Shown: positions 13,259 to 25,908, counted from the first letter of the stretch. The stretch: DNA of 64,000 bases from Entrophospora sp. SA101 (GCA_958430865.1 CAUDNR010003779.1:108358-172357); one strand, 5' to 3'. Translations and numbers: made by a program. Notes: generated by a model not told the origin, from the sequence alone.

Positions 13259-13425
13259 CTATGATGATAATGACGATGCGATGATGATGATGATGCAGTG
13301 ACTACGTTGGTAATGCGATGATAATATGGTGATGGTAATGTGATGGTGGTAATGATGATGGTGGTGATGATGGTGATGGTGATGATGGTGATGGTGGTGA
13401 TGGTGATGATGAATTACCGCCATTT
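13259..13425. repeat. GATGGT/GATGAT microsatellite
   Basis: About 165 bp of imperfect GAT/GGT triplets on the plus strand. Read on the minus strand it gives a poly-histidine frame with no other protein-like sequence, so it is treated as simple repeat rather than a gene. Confidence 0.8.
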
Positions 13426-16306
13426 TTTCAAGAAAATTAATGTGATGATGATATATAGTACATAATACATGTTGACTTTTTTGGTATTCCATAACTTTAT
13501 GAACGAAAAAAGCATAATTATATTTTTTATTCTTGAAGGGGAAAATCTACTCCAATATTCAGCCGTGTAAATAATTCCGATGAATGATTTGACAAAGGAA
13601 TTAATTGTCCGTCTAATTCAAGGATATACGTCTCACTTTACAAGTTTCATCGTTTGTACTTGCCCCCAGATACCCGTTGTGTTGTCATTTAGAGGGAAAA
13701 TGATAGTTTTAATCAATGAATGGGTGATCCCGTGTATTTTTTGTGAGTTGTAGATAAATTACTTGCATGCAATGTACACAAAAATATACTGCATTTTTTT
13801 GTTTAGGAATTTAGATTAAAATTTTCTTTGTTATTAAAAAGTATTTTTAAACACGCACGATCCAAGAATTTTTGGTGTTGTGCGAACAAATTGAATTGTT
13901 GTGTACAATTTACTGTTACACGATTATGTTAGAGTTGAGATTTATGCGACATGATTTTACCAACATTGTACTTTCTAGCTTTGGATTTTCTTATTTATTT
14001 TAATGCAAACAAACGTGTTATAATTAATATGATAATTTGGTTTTTAATATGGTATTTAATATGGTGGTGAAACAAATTATTTTGTACCACTAAAAATTTA
14101 TTTCATTTTGTCGTATTTTGTCTCATGTATATTGTACATTCATATATACTATTACATATATTTTATTCAAATTAATCGCGTATATTTTTACCTAATTACT
14201 AAATAAGTCACGGAACAAAGTATCTAAATTATTAGAAAGCAAAAAAAAATACCCATTAAATATACCAGTATAATTCGTCAAAATTTGCAAATCTTTCTTT
14301 ATATGGACGTTTAAAGATTATTGTGTGATCTGAAAACATACAAATTCTGAAGACTAAGTATTTATTTCTGCAGAGGAAAATCATGCATAATTGGTTGTTA
14401 TTAGGCGGAGAAGAACAAATTTACGGAATAAAACCGACCATAATATAAACCAATACAATGGCTAAGAATATGTTGTTATTGTTGTTGTTTATAATGTACA
14501 GTACAACAAATAATAAATATTTAAAGATTGTTTTAATAAATGCATTTTATTTTGAAAATATTTAATATTTGTTCAATTATTTAACAATCTAATAATGTTG
14601 TCTCGATTTGTAATTAAAAATATTTGTAGAGTTTATTTATTTATTTGATTTGTTGTTAGAAACTTCTGCTCCGTCAATAAAGAATTTCTTTGTTTTTTAT
14701 TTTTAGAATTTTTGTTATTATAATGACTACTGTTTTAGCAAACATATATTCATATTTACGTTTACGATTGCTGATTGGATTGCAATTGAAGATAATGATG
14801 ACAAAGATAATTGGATTTATTAATAATCGCAATTATTGCTAATGATTGGATCGATAATATTGGGGTCGGAAAAATAATAATCATAAATTTGGTAAGCTTG
14901 TTAATTTTTATTTATTATTATTATTATGTTTGTCCCTGACTAATCTCATGCACTTTCTCACTCACGCGCGCACACACTTAATTCGAGTCACCGCCCTACT
15001 ATGATTATTATTGATGCTATTATTATTAATGTTATTGTTGTTATTGTTGTTATCTAGATACTAACATTGTTCAATGTTGTTATCTAATTGAACTTTCGAT
15101 CAAGAATGTCAAGAAGGCTTTTTGTTTTCAATATTAAGGAGTTAAGACTGCGAGAAGATACACATATAAAGATTCTCTTTTATATGGCGTACAATTTACT
15201 TTTTCCACTAAGCCATCATCTCTTGTGTTAAAAAAATAGTACATATATGTATGTGTATGTTTGAGATTAGATTGTATATTTATTATTATTCTAATTAATA
15301 AACTTTAAATATAATCATAATATAATTAATTAATAAAACAAGAATGATTAGTCCAAATCTAGATTTATCATACCTTTTTTTGTTTTTGTGTGAGAATGTG
15401 AGTAATAAAACAAAACTTTCAAAATCTTCGAATTTTTATTGGAGGGATCATCATTGTACAATAAATAAATAAATAAAATTTATTATTTTATGCTAATTAT
15501 AGATAGGAAGAATGCCAAACAATTAATTAAAAATAGGTTTTAATTTTCCAGTGGCAAAATGAAACTTTTTTTTTTTATAAAAAAACATTCAACATCGTAC
15601 TTTCCCTCTATCAATAGTAAAAACTGTAGTCTTCTCTATATAGAAACCATTTTTCTTTCGAGTCTAGAATGTTTTTTGTCAATCATCACTTGCATTGGTT
15701 GTGCAAATAAAAAAATAAAAAAATGAATGATATCTATCTCTCTTAATGAACTAATAAATAGATTTTTGGGATATAGAAATGTTTTTTAACGAGAATATAC
15801 ACTAATTAATTATAATTAATTGGTTGATTGGTTGATTTATCTTTCTTTTTTTCTTTTATTTGTTATTTTCAAAAAATCGGAAGCCACGCGTATAAATTTC
15901 TTCTGGAAAGAAAAGAATTCTAGAAAATTAAAAAAATTACTTTTTTCAATTTTCATTTAACTTCTTTGGAAACGGAGTACCTTCTTTTTTGTTTATTGTT
16001 ACACGATACCAATATGGTAGATCTACTATTTTGTTGCAATTTATTTATATCCTTACTATATTACTTTGTCATTTATTATTAATTTTTTTTATATATATAC
16101 TTGTGCTCTCAGAAATAATCGTAAGGAAAAAAATTAAAAAATTAATTCGTCAACGCTTTTACCTCTTAATAAAATTATATACTCTATATAAAACGTATTT
16201 TCCCAAGGAAATTATATTCATCGATACATTTTATTTTTTTAATAAAATTATATATTTGAAATTATAAACAAAATCATTTATAAATATTTACATCTAATAA
16301 ACAAAC

Positions 16307-17494
16307 ATGAATAATCGATGTGATAAGCTTAGTTATAAATCAACAGCAATACCAAATGTAATAAACATGAATAGTGGGGTCAAAATGCATTATTCGCCAC
16401 CTTCACTCGTTTCTTCGTCTTCCTCGGAAAGTAGCAGCGATTATGAAGAAGAGGAAGAGGAAGAGGAAGAAGGGATTCTTTTAAGAGAAATTCAAAACGT
16501 AAAAAATCAATTAAACCTATTCCCGGTTCCATCCACTCCCGAAAGTTATGTCCAAAAGAATCCTTTCAACGCAACTGACGGACGCGTTAAACGTCCCTCA
16601 AATTGCTTTATAATTTTCCGAAAGATAGCCCATGACCAAAAAAAGTTCAACAAACAATTGGAAGTTTATAATGAAAGGGAATTTAGTAAAATATTAGGAA
16701 TAATTTGGAAAAGCTTAGAAAAACGGCAAGTACAAATGTACAAGACGTTTGCTGATTCCGTAGCAAATCTTCACACCACAAGAAATCCTAATTACAAATA
16801 TCGCCCGAAAAGAAATCGTGCCGCTTGGAAGCAGTATGTCCCTTATTCGTTGATCGAACACAAAAACTATAAAACAACAGCAAACGATAATCTGGAAAAA
16901 GCACCATCGACAGCAGTTTCTTCGGAGGCATTGGCAACAGCACCAATTAATCCCAATAATTGTATTAATGATAATTATGATCATAATTATAATAACAATA
17001 TTAATAATTTTAGCAGCAAAAGCACCGGCGGAAGCAGCTATGACAACAACAATATCAGTAATCTTGACGCTAATAATAATTTGATCATAAAAAATAATCC
17101 TTTGTTTAGTGGTATTCCTCACTTTGGACAATCCGGCGCCAATGACAACCACAACTATGACAATTTCGTCAGCAATGATTACTTAGATTTAAACAACTAC
17201 GATAGTAATAACGACGCCAATAACATCGACAATAACAGCGATAATAACGTTGGTCCCTATGTGATCAATTATGGTTATACACATTATTACGAAACGCCTT
17301 ATACTTTACGGTCTAACGAAAGCAACAGTAATGTTGGTAATAAAAGTACTCTTTTCAATGAAAACAACAATAATAACATCGAAGATAATTTTATTAATAC
17401 TACCGCCAGTAATAATTTAGATTATAACCTTAGTAATATTATTAATTGGGATTGTAATAATAATCGTTGCTTTGAAAATATTTTCTTTTCATAG
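16307..17494 (+). CDS. HMG-box protein with acidic stretch and Asn-rich tail (395 aa)
   Basis: ATG at 16307, uninterrupted to TAG. The N-terminus has a Ser run (residues 36-44) and an acidic run of glutamates (47-55). The HMG box spans about 93-170: GRVKRPSNCFIIFRK (canonical RPSNxFxxxR), REFSKILGIIWKSLEKRQVQ (helix 2 with W), then YKTFADSVANLHTTRNPN and the tail YKYRPKR. This is a near-canonical MATA-type box, known to bind DNA and regulate transcription. Residues from about 205 onward are rich in Asn, Asp, Tyr and Ser, probably disordered and partly from AAT/AAC triplet expansion. Same strand as the HMG gene at 19603, 2.1 kb downstream; both have the box near the N-terminus and an Asn-rich tail, so they are likely paralogues by tandem duplication followed by strong divergence. 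Confidence 0.85.
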   Translation: MNNRCDKLSYKSTAIPNVINMNSGVKMHYSPPSLVSSSSSESSSDYEEEEEEEEEGILLREIQNVKNQLNLFPVPSTPESYVQKNPFNATDGRVKRPSNCFIIFRKIAHDQKKFNKQLEVYNEREFSKILGIIWKSLEKRQVQMYKTFADSVANLHTTRNPNYKYRPKRNRAAWKQYVPYSLIEHKNYKTTANDNLEKAPSTAVSSEALATAPINPNNCINDNYDHNYNNNINNFSSKSTGGSSYDNNNISNLDANNNLIIKNNPLFSGIPHFGQSGANDNHNYDNFVSNDYLDLNNYDSNNDANNIDNNSDNNVGPYVINYGYTHYYETPYTLRSNESNSNVGNKSTLFNENNNNNIEDNFINTTASNNLDYNLSNIINWDCNNNRCFENIFFS

Positions 17495-19602
17495 TATTAA
17501 CTATATCGAAGATGTTAATGCAACATCCTCGAACATTCCACAATTTATATATTTACTCTCGTTATAATAATATAACAACATTTATGATACAGATAATATT
17601 ACATTTAGCATTTTAAAGTATCCGCAGTAATTATCTTTATTATCTTCATTGTCGTCGTGGTCATCATGTGAACATCGAACATGTGAACATGTGAATGGAA
17701 GGACATCATCAAAATAAAAAACATCCAACAACCAACTAACAAATGATGAAACACAACAATCGAAAAACGAAGTCATTTGATAGCAAAATCTTTTTAGAAA
17801 TAGAATAAATTAATTTTCATTTGTTTCTCGAATTTTTTTTTTTATTTTTTATTGTGGCTATTTTTCTCACATGATTAATTAATTTTTTTTTAAATCTTCT
17901 CTTTTTTTTAAATAAATATATCAAGGATAAACGTTGTACTTGGAATTTTTTTTTTATTTCTTTTTATAAATATATCGAAGATAGGCATTATGAATTTTAT
18001 TGTACGCAGCAATTAATATATTATCTTCTATTTTTGTCTTTTTCTTAATTAAAAAATATTTATAAACAATAAGCATCAGCTGGTCGGTTTTGTCAATGCA
18101 CGTGAGTGTATTTATTTTTGTTTATTGGATCAATCAGATGATGAATTCGTTGTAAATATGACTGATATGACTGATATTATTGATACAATCATTTAATCAT
18201 TTCGTTACTAATTCCTCCGCTATTAGATGGGAAAGATAAAAAAAAAATAGATTAATTGATTAGAATCAGTTAATTAATTAGAAAATAAATTATAATCGAT
18301 TGTTAATGGTAGGTAATAATAGCAAGAAATAAATAATAAATCAATAAATTAATATTTTCAACAGATATTATTATTATTAAAAAATATGAATGTAAATGTT
18401 TCGGATTTTTATTTATTTTTACATTTATTATATAAAAAAGTTTTTTTTTATATTACTGTATAAAAAAAAACTTTTTTTAAAAATAAGTAAAAGGTCAGTC
18501 AATCACAATTTATTCCTTGTAATATACAAGTATATCAAAAAATAATAAAATGGGCAACAGTTTCATGCTAACATAAATATATACATACATTGTGTTGATA
18601 ACAGGTGGTATTATTATATACATATATGTTTATAAATATAGCAAATATTACAGTAGTATTGTAATTATATATATATATATATATACTGTTAAATATCAAT
18701 AAATAAATTAGAGTACTAAATATATACGGCCTAAGGGAAATTAAAAACGGATAAATATTTGCTATATTAATAATATTATGTCTTCTTGATATTTACTATC
18801 ACTTGTGCTACCATTAAGGGACCCAAGTGTAGAAGTATTAGTAAAAGTAAAAAAGTAACAAGTAATTTCCTAATTCATTATTTTTACCTAATTCATTAAT
18901 AATAAAACAAATTTATACTTTGCCTGATTAAAACATTAGTGTGACCACTAACATATTTTATTCACACGACACGATTGATCAAATTTTTTAGTGAAGATAT
19001 TCTATAAAGAAGATTTCCTTGATTACTTACTTCACTATTGGAAAATATTTTTATTTTTATATTTTGTTAGCAGCTTATTAAAGGACAATAGTCAATACTA
19101 AATATAGCACCAATGTACAACGAATAACCAATAAATTTTACAAATTGTAAAATTATAAATGATTCCACCTATTACTTACTATCTATAATGATTACTATTT
19201 GTAACATTTTGTAAATAATCTAGGGCTGTCCAAATTCGGTAGTGTCACATAGCACTACATAAATTAGCTTCTGCTGCACAAGATCATGCGTTTTTATAAA
19301 ATAAATATATATATAACCTTTTTTCCCAATGCTAAATAAATTTTTTTTTTAAAAATCAAGATTAAATAAATTATTTTTCCCTTAACAACCAACATCAGCA
19401 ACAACAACAAGAATAATAATTATTATAATAATTTTATAATAATAATAATAATAATATAATATAATAATAATATAATAATATAATAAATAATATAATAGTA
19501 ATATAATAATAATAAAATTCAAAAAATTTTATATAGAAATAATAGAATAAATACATAATCGTTCACCTTTTATATTTTCATCATTTTTTATCTTTTAAAA
19601 AA
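17495..19602. other. Intergenic AT-rich stretch
   Basis: Between two co-oriented HMG-box genes. No coding sequence supported. Contains poly-T and poly-A runs, a (TA)n run near 18668-18685, and a dense AAT/ATAATA microsatellite at about 19420-19520 just upstream of the next ATG, which is probably promoter or 5' UTR of that gene. Confidence 0.5.
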
Positions 19603-20733
19603 ATGTCAACAATTAATATATCGCCACAAAAACAACCCTTACCGTTTAGTGAATTAGAAAAAGAGTTAAGTCATAATAGAGATTTATTTTATAAACCTTT
19701 AGTAAATGCTAGGGACATTGCATTATCCTCAAAGAAAAAAGGATCTCAGAAGGTTAACAGGCCACTAAACAGTTTCATGGTTTATAAAATAAATTTCAAC
19801 CAAGTAGTTAAATTATATGGTTACTCATGGGGCAAAAATATGAAACATGCGACGCGTTATGCTTCATTTCTTTGGAAGCAAGCAACACCACAAGAAAGAA
19901 GCATATTCGTAGAAATAGCAAATGAATCGAGAGTAATTCATAAAGAATTAAATCCCGGGTATAACTATTCCCATACTGTCAGAAGAGCCTCCAACTTTGT
20001 TATGGTCGATTTCTCCAAAAGAAAAAATAGCACTAATAATACTAATAGTAATCAAAAGCTCAAAGAATCAAATCCTACCTGTCCGACAATCGATCCGACA
20101 ACACCAACAACAGTTGATTGTAATATAGTTGATGATTCTAGTTATGATTCAATGATACCAGTGTTTCAAACAATACCTTTACCACCACCACCACCATCAC
20201 CATTGTTCTCATCACTTATGTCACCATTATCCATACCATCGTCATCTCCTGAAATGTGTTTACAAACCACGTCTACCACAACATATTCACCTAATCTTAA
20301 TGATATTTTAACTTTCTATAATAATAATAGTAATTATTGTAATAATAATTGTAATAATAATAACTATAATGATGATGATGATAATAATAATTATTATTAT
20401 AATAATAATTGTAATAATAATAACTATAACGGTAATGATGATAATAATAATAATTATAATAATAATAATGATGGTAATATTATTTATTATAATGATACTT
20501 ATGATTATATTTACAATAATAACTACATTAACGATAATTATTATAACATTAACAACAACAACATAACATACCCGGAGGCTTATGATAATGTTATTACTTA
20601 TCCATGTGGAGATTTTAATCTGGATTGTAATGCGTATATGAAAGGTGACTCTAATCCGTTGCAGAATCCGAGTTATATTGAAGAGTTATATCGTTATCTG
20701 TCCTTGCAAGGTGGAGCAAACAAACAAATATAA
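19603..20733 (+). CDS. HMG-box protein with poly-Pro and Asn-rich tail (376 aa)
   Basis: ATG at 19603, open to TAA. The HMG box lies at about 51-127: VNRPLNSFMVYKINFNQ (RPxNSFxxY signature), the helix 2 segment ASFLWKQATPQERSIFVEIA with conserved W, then KELNPGYNYSHTVRR in place of the usual YKYxPRR tail. After the box come a Ser/Thr/Pro segment with PPPPPSP near residue 197 and a long Asn/Tyr/Asp-rich region (about 248-345) encoded by AAT/AAC triplets. The frame stays open through this microsatellite, which argues for selection. C-terminus SYIEELYRYLSLQGG is again normal protein. Likely DNA-binding transcription factor of the MATA_HMG family; target genes and any mating role unknown. Confidence 0.83.
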   Translation: MSTINISPQKQPLPFSELEKELSHNRDLFYKPLVNARDIALSSKKKGSQKVNRPLNSFMVYKINFNQVVKLYGYSWGKNMKHATRYASFLWKQATPQERSIFVEIANESRVIHKELNPGYNYSHTVRRASNFVMVDFSKRKNSTNNTNSNQKLKESNPTCPTIDPTTPTTVDCNIVDDSSYDSMIPVFQTIPLPPPPPSPLFSSLMSPLSIPSSSPEMCLQTTSTTTYSPNLNDILTFYNNNSNYCNNNCNNNNYNDDDDNNNYYYNNNCNNNNYNGNDDNNNNYNNNNDGNIIYYNDTYDYIYNNNYINDNYYNINNNNITYPEAYDNVITYPCGDFNLDCNAYMKGDSNPLQNPSYIEELYRYLSLQGGANKQI

Positions 20734-21919
20734 TTCATTATTAGTGGTAGTAGACATAACATGGACAATAAAAATATATTAAATAAATTATAAAATTATA
20801 GTAATATTTAATAATTAATAGTTAGTTAGTTATATAAATAGTAAGCAATAGTAAGCAATAGTAATAATAAATAATAATCTTGTTAGTTTACTATTAATTA
20901 TTTGAACATTTTTTCTTATTCATATATTGTACAAACAAACAAACAACAACATTAAGACTCTCGGACAACTTTTTTTCGCTTACTAAATTAAGATGATACG
21001 TGTACTACATGTTCTTTTATTATTTTAAAATTTTTTTTTACTTTATTATTTTGTGTTGATTATTTAATAATAATTAATTAATTAAATTTACTAATAATAA
21101 AAAATATCAACATGTTAAATCCATCTTTATTGAAAATATATTTATACGCAGCCAGCTGGTCCAATTCTTAACTATGCAGTTACAAATTTGAACAAAAACC
21201 TAGCAAGGTGTTACATTAGTATTTGATGAGTGGAAGAATTCCATCAATCAAGCAATTATGATTATATGCCACCTTAACTGTTAATAATTAAACTTGCTAT
21301 TATTTAATAATTAATATGTGTGGCAGATGCAACCAACAACCCTAAACTTTATAAGTGAAAACATGAGAGATATATAGATGGATAGATGGATAGATGGATA
21401 GACGAATGAACGTCCTTTCCAAAATAACGAGAATTTAGCACTCTGGTGACAGATATTATCTTTGTTACACAAATATGCAAGTAGGGAAAATCTGTCAACG
21501 TTAAAAATGATTCATCCTTCATTTTGTGAAATTATATACATTTTATTTTATGCATAATCTCATGTTAATATTTTAAATATTATAATTATGAGGGCATTTA
21601 AAAGGCGGAATTTAATTAGACATTAACATTGTCTAAAATAATGAATATTATTGGGGATTTACCCCAACGTAATCATAATAAATAAATAAAAAAAGAGAAA
21701 CTTGATTTCAAAACAATACATTTGCATATATAAAGATCCAACCAGGTTTTAATTATCATCCAACTGTAAACAAACAAACATTTTAAAATCGTATTGTAAC
21801 AACACATATATGCATAATAATAACGCACAATTGTATAATGCATATATGACAAGATCGGAACAATTTATGGTGCAAAGATCTTTTTACAAAAAATTAAATA
21901 ACAATAATAACAAAACAAC

Positions 21920-21966
<47 letters not shown>

Positions 21967-22885
21967 AACACAACAACAAACAACAATAACAACAATTTTT
22001 AATTTTAAATAAGCCTGGTAAAATAGCATTTATTTGGTTTTTTATTAGCCTTAAAAAGTAATATAATAAGTGTATATTTATTCATTACATGCAACCCAAC
22101 ATGCTGAGATTAAGCCAATAAACTTTTATTATTATTATTATTTCCTTCATTAAATTACTAAATAATCAACAATAAACTATTGTAATTAATTGATGCATTG
22201 TTTTTTTTTTTTGCTAATTTACTTGTCTCTTATTTACTTTCCCACACATCATTCATAATAATAAACAACAATAATAAACCCATTTAAATTTCACAAATTA
22301 ATTGATTATAAAAAAATAATTAACCTTTTATTGACAACTATTACTTTAACGAGATGATGATATGTATGTCATTATCATACAAAATAATCCCTCCCGAAAA
22401 AAGAAAGGAAGAGAAAGAGAAAATTACAAATATTTGTAAATATTTGTAAATATCAAATTTCCTTGCCTTTTTGTTTATAAATTTAATTAATTAATTGTTT
22501 GTTTGTTTGATTCGCTCATTCTATCTTAAGAGCAGTTGCATATGATCCTGTACAGATATGGTATTAAAGTTTTTTATAGATCTTGCTAATGAAGATATTA
22601 ATTGGTGTGGTAAATCAGGCGATAATATTTCTCATATTGATATTTATTGTATAAGGATAATAAAGGAAAAGATAATATGAGAAGTTTGTGTTCAAGAAGC
22701 TATACGCCAAGTTTATGTTAATAAAAATACACAAATCAATAATATTTCATGCTGCAATCATAATTAAGATGCATTTGGTTTTGTAATGAAAGTAATAATT
22801 TTTATTATTTGAAGAAATTAAACAGACAACAAAAGAAAACATGCTAAAATTGTTTGGGAAATATAGTAAAAGGAAAGTTCCTTCC
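20734..22885. other. Intergenic AT-rich stretch
   Basis: No supported gene. Contains GATA-type short tandem repeats at about 21370-21402 (ATAGATGG units), a (CAA)n microsatellite at 21915-21990, and several poly-T runs. A short protein-like fragment near 22560-22690 (plus) has no recognised family. Confidence 0.5.
21915..21990. repeat. (CAA)n microsatellite
   Basis: Near-uninterrupted CAA triplets of about 50 bp flanked by CAATAA variants. Non-coding in context. Confidence 0.85.
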
Positions 22886-22893
22886 ACTCATAC

Positions 22894-23079
22894 CAGTGTT
22901 GCGACCCGAAACTCTGAGTTAGGGAAGACCCGAAACAGAAACTAACAGAAACTACCTGAAACTAGTTTAGGTTGGTAGTTTATGCTTAGGTTTAGGTTTA
23001 GGTTTAGTTTTCTGCTTAGTGTAAGTTCATTTTCCTGAAACGTTTCGGGAAGCCAAAAGAGTTTCTGGTCACAACACTG
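22894..23079. mobile_element. hAT-type MITE with 8-bp target duplication
   Basis: Terminal inverted repeats match at 19 of 21 positions: left CAGTGTTGCGACCCGAAACTC truncated here to CAGTGTTGCGACC, right arm (reverse complement) CAGTGTTGTGACC. Both sides are flanked by the identical 8-bp sequence ACTCATAC (22886-22893 and 23080-23087). CAGTG-type ends with 8-bp duplications are diagnostic of the hAT superfamily. The 186-bp interior is non-coding and includes a TTTAGG-like run at about 22985-23008. Preserved ends and a perfect duplication suggest a fairly recent insertion. Confidence 0.88.
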
Positions 23080-23172
23080 ACTCATACCCAATCAACATTA
23101 AGTGAATTAGATATTAAACAAAAAATAGCCAAGAATATGCATTATTATAAAATATCGAAAAAGATCATATCC

Positions 23173-23631
23173 ATGCATAATATTACGGTTGCCCAGACTA
23201 TTTTTAAAAGAGCAAAAATAACTATCTATATTATCATCCCAAGATTATAAAATACCTGGTAATTTCATCACGCAACCTATGAAAAAAATTATTTCAATTG
23301 AATAATTATTATCATTATTATATAAATTTTTTTAATTATATAACCCTTGATAAATGCACTTCCTCCATAAATGTATCTTGTGTCCTGGTCCCAACCTCAG
23401 GATGCATAATATTACGGTTGCCCAGACTATTTTTAAAAGAGCAAAAATAACTATCTATATTATCATCCCAAGATTATAAAATACCTGGTAATTTCATCAC
23501 GCAACCTATGAAAAAAATTATTTCAATTGAATAATTATTATCATTATTATATAAATTTTTTTTAATTATATAACCCTTGATAAATGCACTTCCTCCATAA
23601 ATGTATCTTGTGTCCTGGTCCCAACCTCAGG
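23173..23631. repeat. Tandem duplication, unit about 229 bp
   Basis: 23173-23401 is repeated head-to-tail at 23402-23631, from ATGCATAATATTACGG to TCCCAACCTCAGG. The only difference I see is one extra T in a T-run of the second copy. The near-identity indicates a recent event or an assembly artefact. Confidence 0.85.
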
Positions 23632-23639
23632 ATTTAGAG

Positions 23640-24960
23640 GTAAATCCATGCCCTGTATTACTATGTTCTGCACTGCACGATCCCATTTCATACTCTAAAT
23701 GCATACCCGTGACTTTCACGTGACCATATCGCAATATAATTCTTGTGTTACATAATATAACGAACAAATAAAAATTCTTTTATTACAGAAAATGATAAAT
23801 CCTTTTTTTTTTAATGGATTATTAGAATAATAGAATAAGAGAGGGAGAATACAGGTGACAAAGATTTTATATTTTTTATAGTTGAATTATTATATATAAA
23901 GGTAAAGGAAAAGGCATACAGATAAAATTAAATAATTTAATTCTAATTATACTTGTTATTTTAAAAAATAAAAATAATTGGTTATCTTCTAATTTGTAAA
24001 ATATTATTATCAAATAAATTAAATTAACATTATACTTGGTTATTAAATCATTGTTCGCTGTAATTGTTCTTATGACATTCATATTCTCCAAATAAAATGA
24101 CTTCAAGTAAAATAACTGCCCGATCTAAAATATGGAATTTTGCTTATTTGTCACAAGCAATAAATTGACCAGAAAAGAATATGTAAATTACCTACCGAGC
24201 CAATGCCAACGAAGCTTCAAAAAGTTTAAGATTGATCGTACAAGAAAATTCTAAAAATGCTAATGCTCTTGATAAATTTAGTTTAAAAAAATAAATAAAA
24301 CTACATGACTTATTAATTAAAAATTTTTTTTTATTAGTGTCACATGCAGTCAATAAAATACTTTTGTCTTATTACTATATATAAAATGCACAGTCTCACT
24401 TGGCTGAAAAACCTGACTGTGTGGCGTAATATCAGGTCAATACATATTATTATTGCCAAATTTAGATACTAATATGATACAACTAAAAAAAGTCGCAAAA
24501 TCTAGACCTCGAACTATAATGTGATCGATATAATGTATTGTAACACAAAAATATGATGGAGGGAAAAAAGCAATTTCTTTACATGATGGTATTTTTTAAA
24601 TATTCTAATGTGTGGCGGGGTCAAGTTTTTGGGTATAAACTAGGGATGTCCACCGAAACCGAAAGTGTACCGAAAGTGCTTTCGAACATTTACAAGTTTG
24701 AAACTTAAACCAAGTCTCAAACAATGAATACATTTGACTAAAATTTGCTTATTTTATTTAAATTCTTTTCTGACAATCTCAATCAACTATCAAAAATCAT
24801 TATCAAATTTTATAATTAATCCTAGTTTTTTTCTAAACTCGACCCTTTTTTTTCTAGCCTATTTTCTAATAATTTTTTCTTATTAATTTTATTATTAACT
24901 AGTTTCTTTTCATTTTGGTTTTTATTATCTGCATTACTATCATCATAATCATAACCGCCA
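23640..24960. other. AT-rich stretch, no gene supported
   Basis: Short open stretches only. A sequence near 24640 (AGGGATGTCCACCGAAACC) resembles a hAT-type end and could belong to the BED/hAT relic that follows. Confidence 0.35.
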
Positions 24961-24961
24961 T

Positions 24962-25430
24962 CTATATTATTTGCTTCATAATAAATTGTTCTATTTTCAC
25001 AAATAGCAGGTTAAGTTTGGAGTTAATATTAATCACTTCTATATCAAAAAGTCTTCCTGAAATTGCTTTTCTATTAGGTGGTGTGTAAGCAGACCCAAGT
25101 TGTTCAAGTAACTCGATAAAATATGGATTCTGAATAACATTAAAAGGTATATCACACATTACAAATGCCCTAATTAATGCTCTATTAATATTATCATCCC
25201 TTTCTATGGTTAATTTTGTGCTTTCGTAGAATTTAGACAAACTTTGTTGTTCTTGTTTATTAAAAAGAAATTTGACTACTTTCTTTTTTTTTAAGAGTTT
25301 TTTTTTGCAATGACAACCAAATAATAAATTTCTCTATTGCAACCACCACATTCATTTACCAGATGTTTTTCAAGTAACATACATCAAAAAATTTGGCACA
25401 ATAGTAACACTTTGTAGGATAGTGTCCTTT
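24962..25430 (-). pseudogene. hAT-family transposase relic (BED finger side)
   Basis: The minus-strand frame 25240-24962 contains INRALIRAFVMCDIPFNVIQ, NPYFIELLEQLGSAYTPPNR and SGRLFDIEV, the conserved segment that follows the BED zinc finger in many fungal and animal hAT-like transposases. Just upstream, at 25430-25320 on the same strand, a decayed finger is visible (KCYYCAKFF followed by a stop and INVVVAIEKF-like sequence). Stop codons and frame changes show it is dead. The catalytic and C-terminal dimerisation parts are not present here. Confidence 0.65.
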
Positions 25431-25908
25431 GCTATTTTTAACCTCATAAAGTGTATTCAAACATTCGAAGGAGAACATCCAATAATTTGTGAATTTCCAA
25501 TTTGATTCTAAAAATAAATGAACATGATATTTAGAATTATGTAATTATGCCAAAACATATTCAAATATAATATAATTAAATAATTAATCTCATTTTTTAA
25601 TTCAAGTAACTGCCACATAAGATAAAATAATTCCTCCCGTGAAACTTCTTTTTACATTATTAATATATGTATCATTGTCAGCAGTCAATAGAAAATAAAA
25701 GTAAATTTAATAAATTCATTGTAAATTTTCTTGAATTACAAAAATAATTGGAAAATCGTTCCTGTTGATTAAATGCATGTTTTGCACTCAAATTAAGTCC
25801 AATTCGCATCGTGTGTACCTTTTCAAAACAACATGGATAATAACTTTATCTTTCAGATAATTTATTTTGTTTATTATTTTTCAAATGTTGTAAAAATTGA
25901 CTTCAAAA

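Larger units (their letters stand above)
7393..16306. other. Long AT-rich stretch with few coding signals
   Basis: About 8.9 kb between two HMG-box genes. A possible exon is listed at 9731-10093 and a dispersed repeat at 10661-10764. Other short open stretches, at 7717-8007 (minus, starts only at GTG), 10981-11193 (plus, containing YTNLMEIISNKFNN and KVIDNHRSGKN) and 12029-12220 (minus, containing KTLEQCFSEIINSQSNNE), have reasonably complex composition but no recognised family. The GAT-type microsatellite is listed separately. The rest is AT-rich non-coding DNA with short TTATTA runs. Confidence 0.4.

Noticed and set aside
13259..13492. Poly-histidine protein on the minus strand
   Set aside because: It is the translation of a GAT/GGT microsatellite with no supporting protein-like sequence on either side.
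16715..17152. 145-codon minus-strand frame inside the HMG gene
   Set aside because: Shadow of the plus-strand HMG-box gene, giving I/V-rich translation of AAT repeats.
22985..23008. Interstitial telomere repeat
   Set aside because: Only a few TTTAGG-like units, inside a MITE. The unit is not the TTAGGG expected for fungi.
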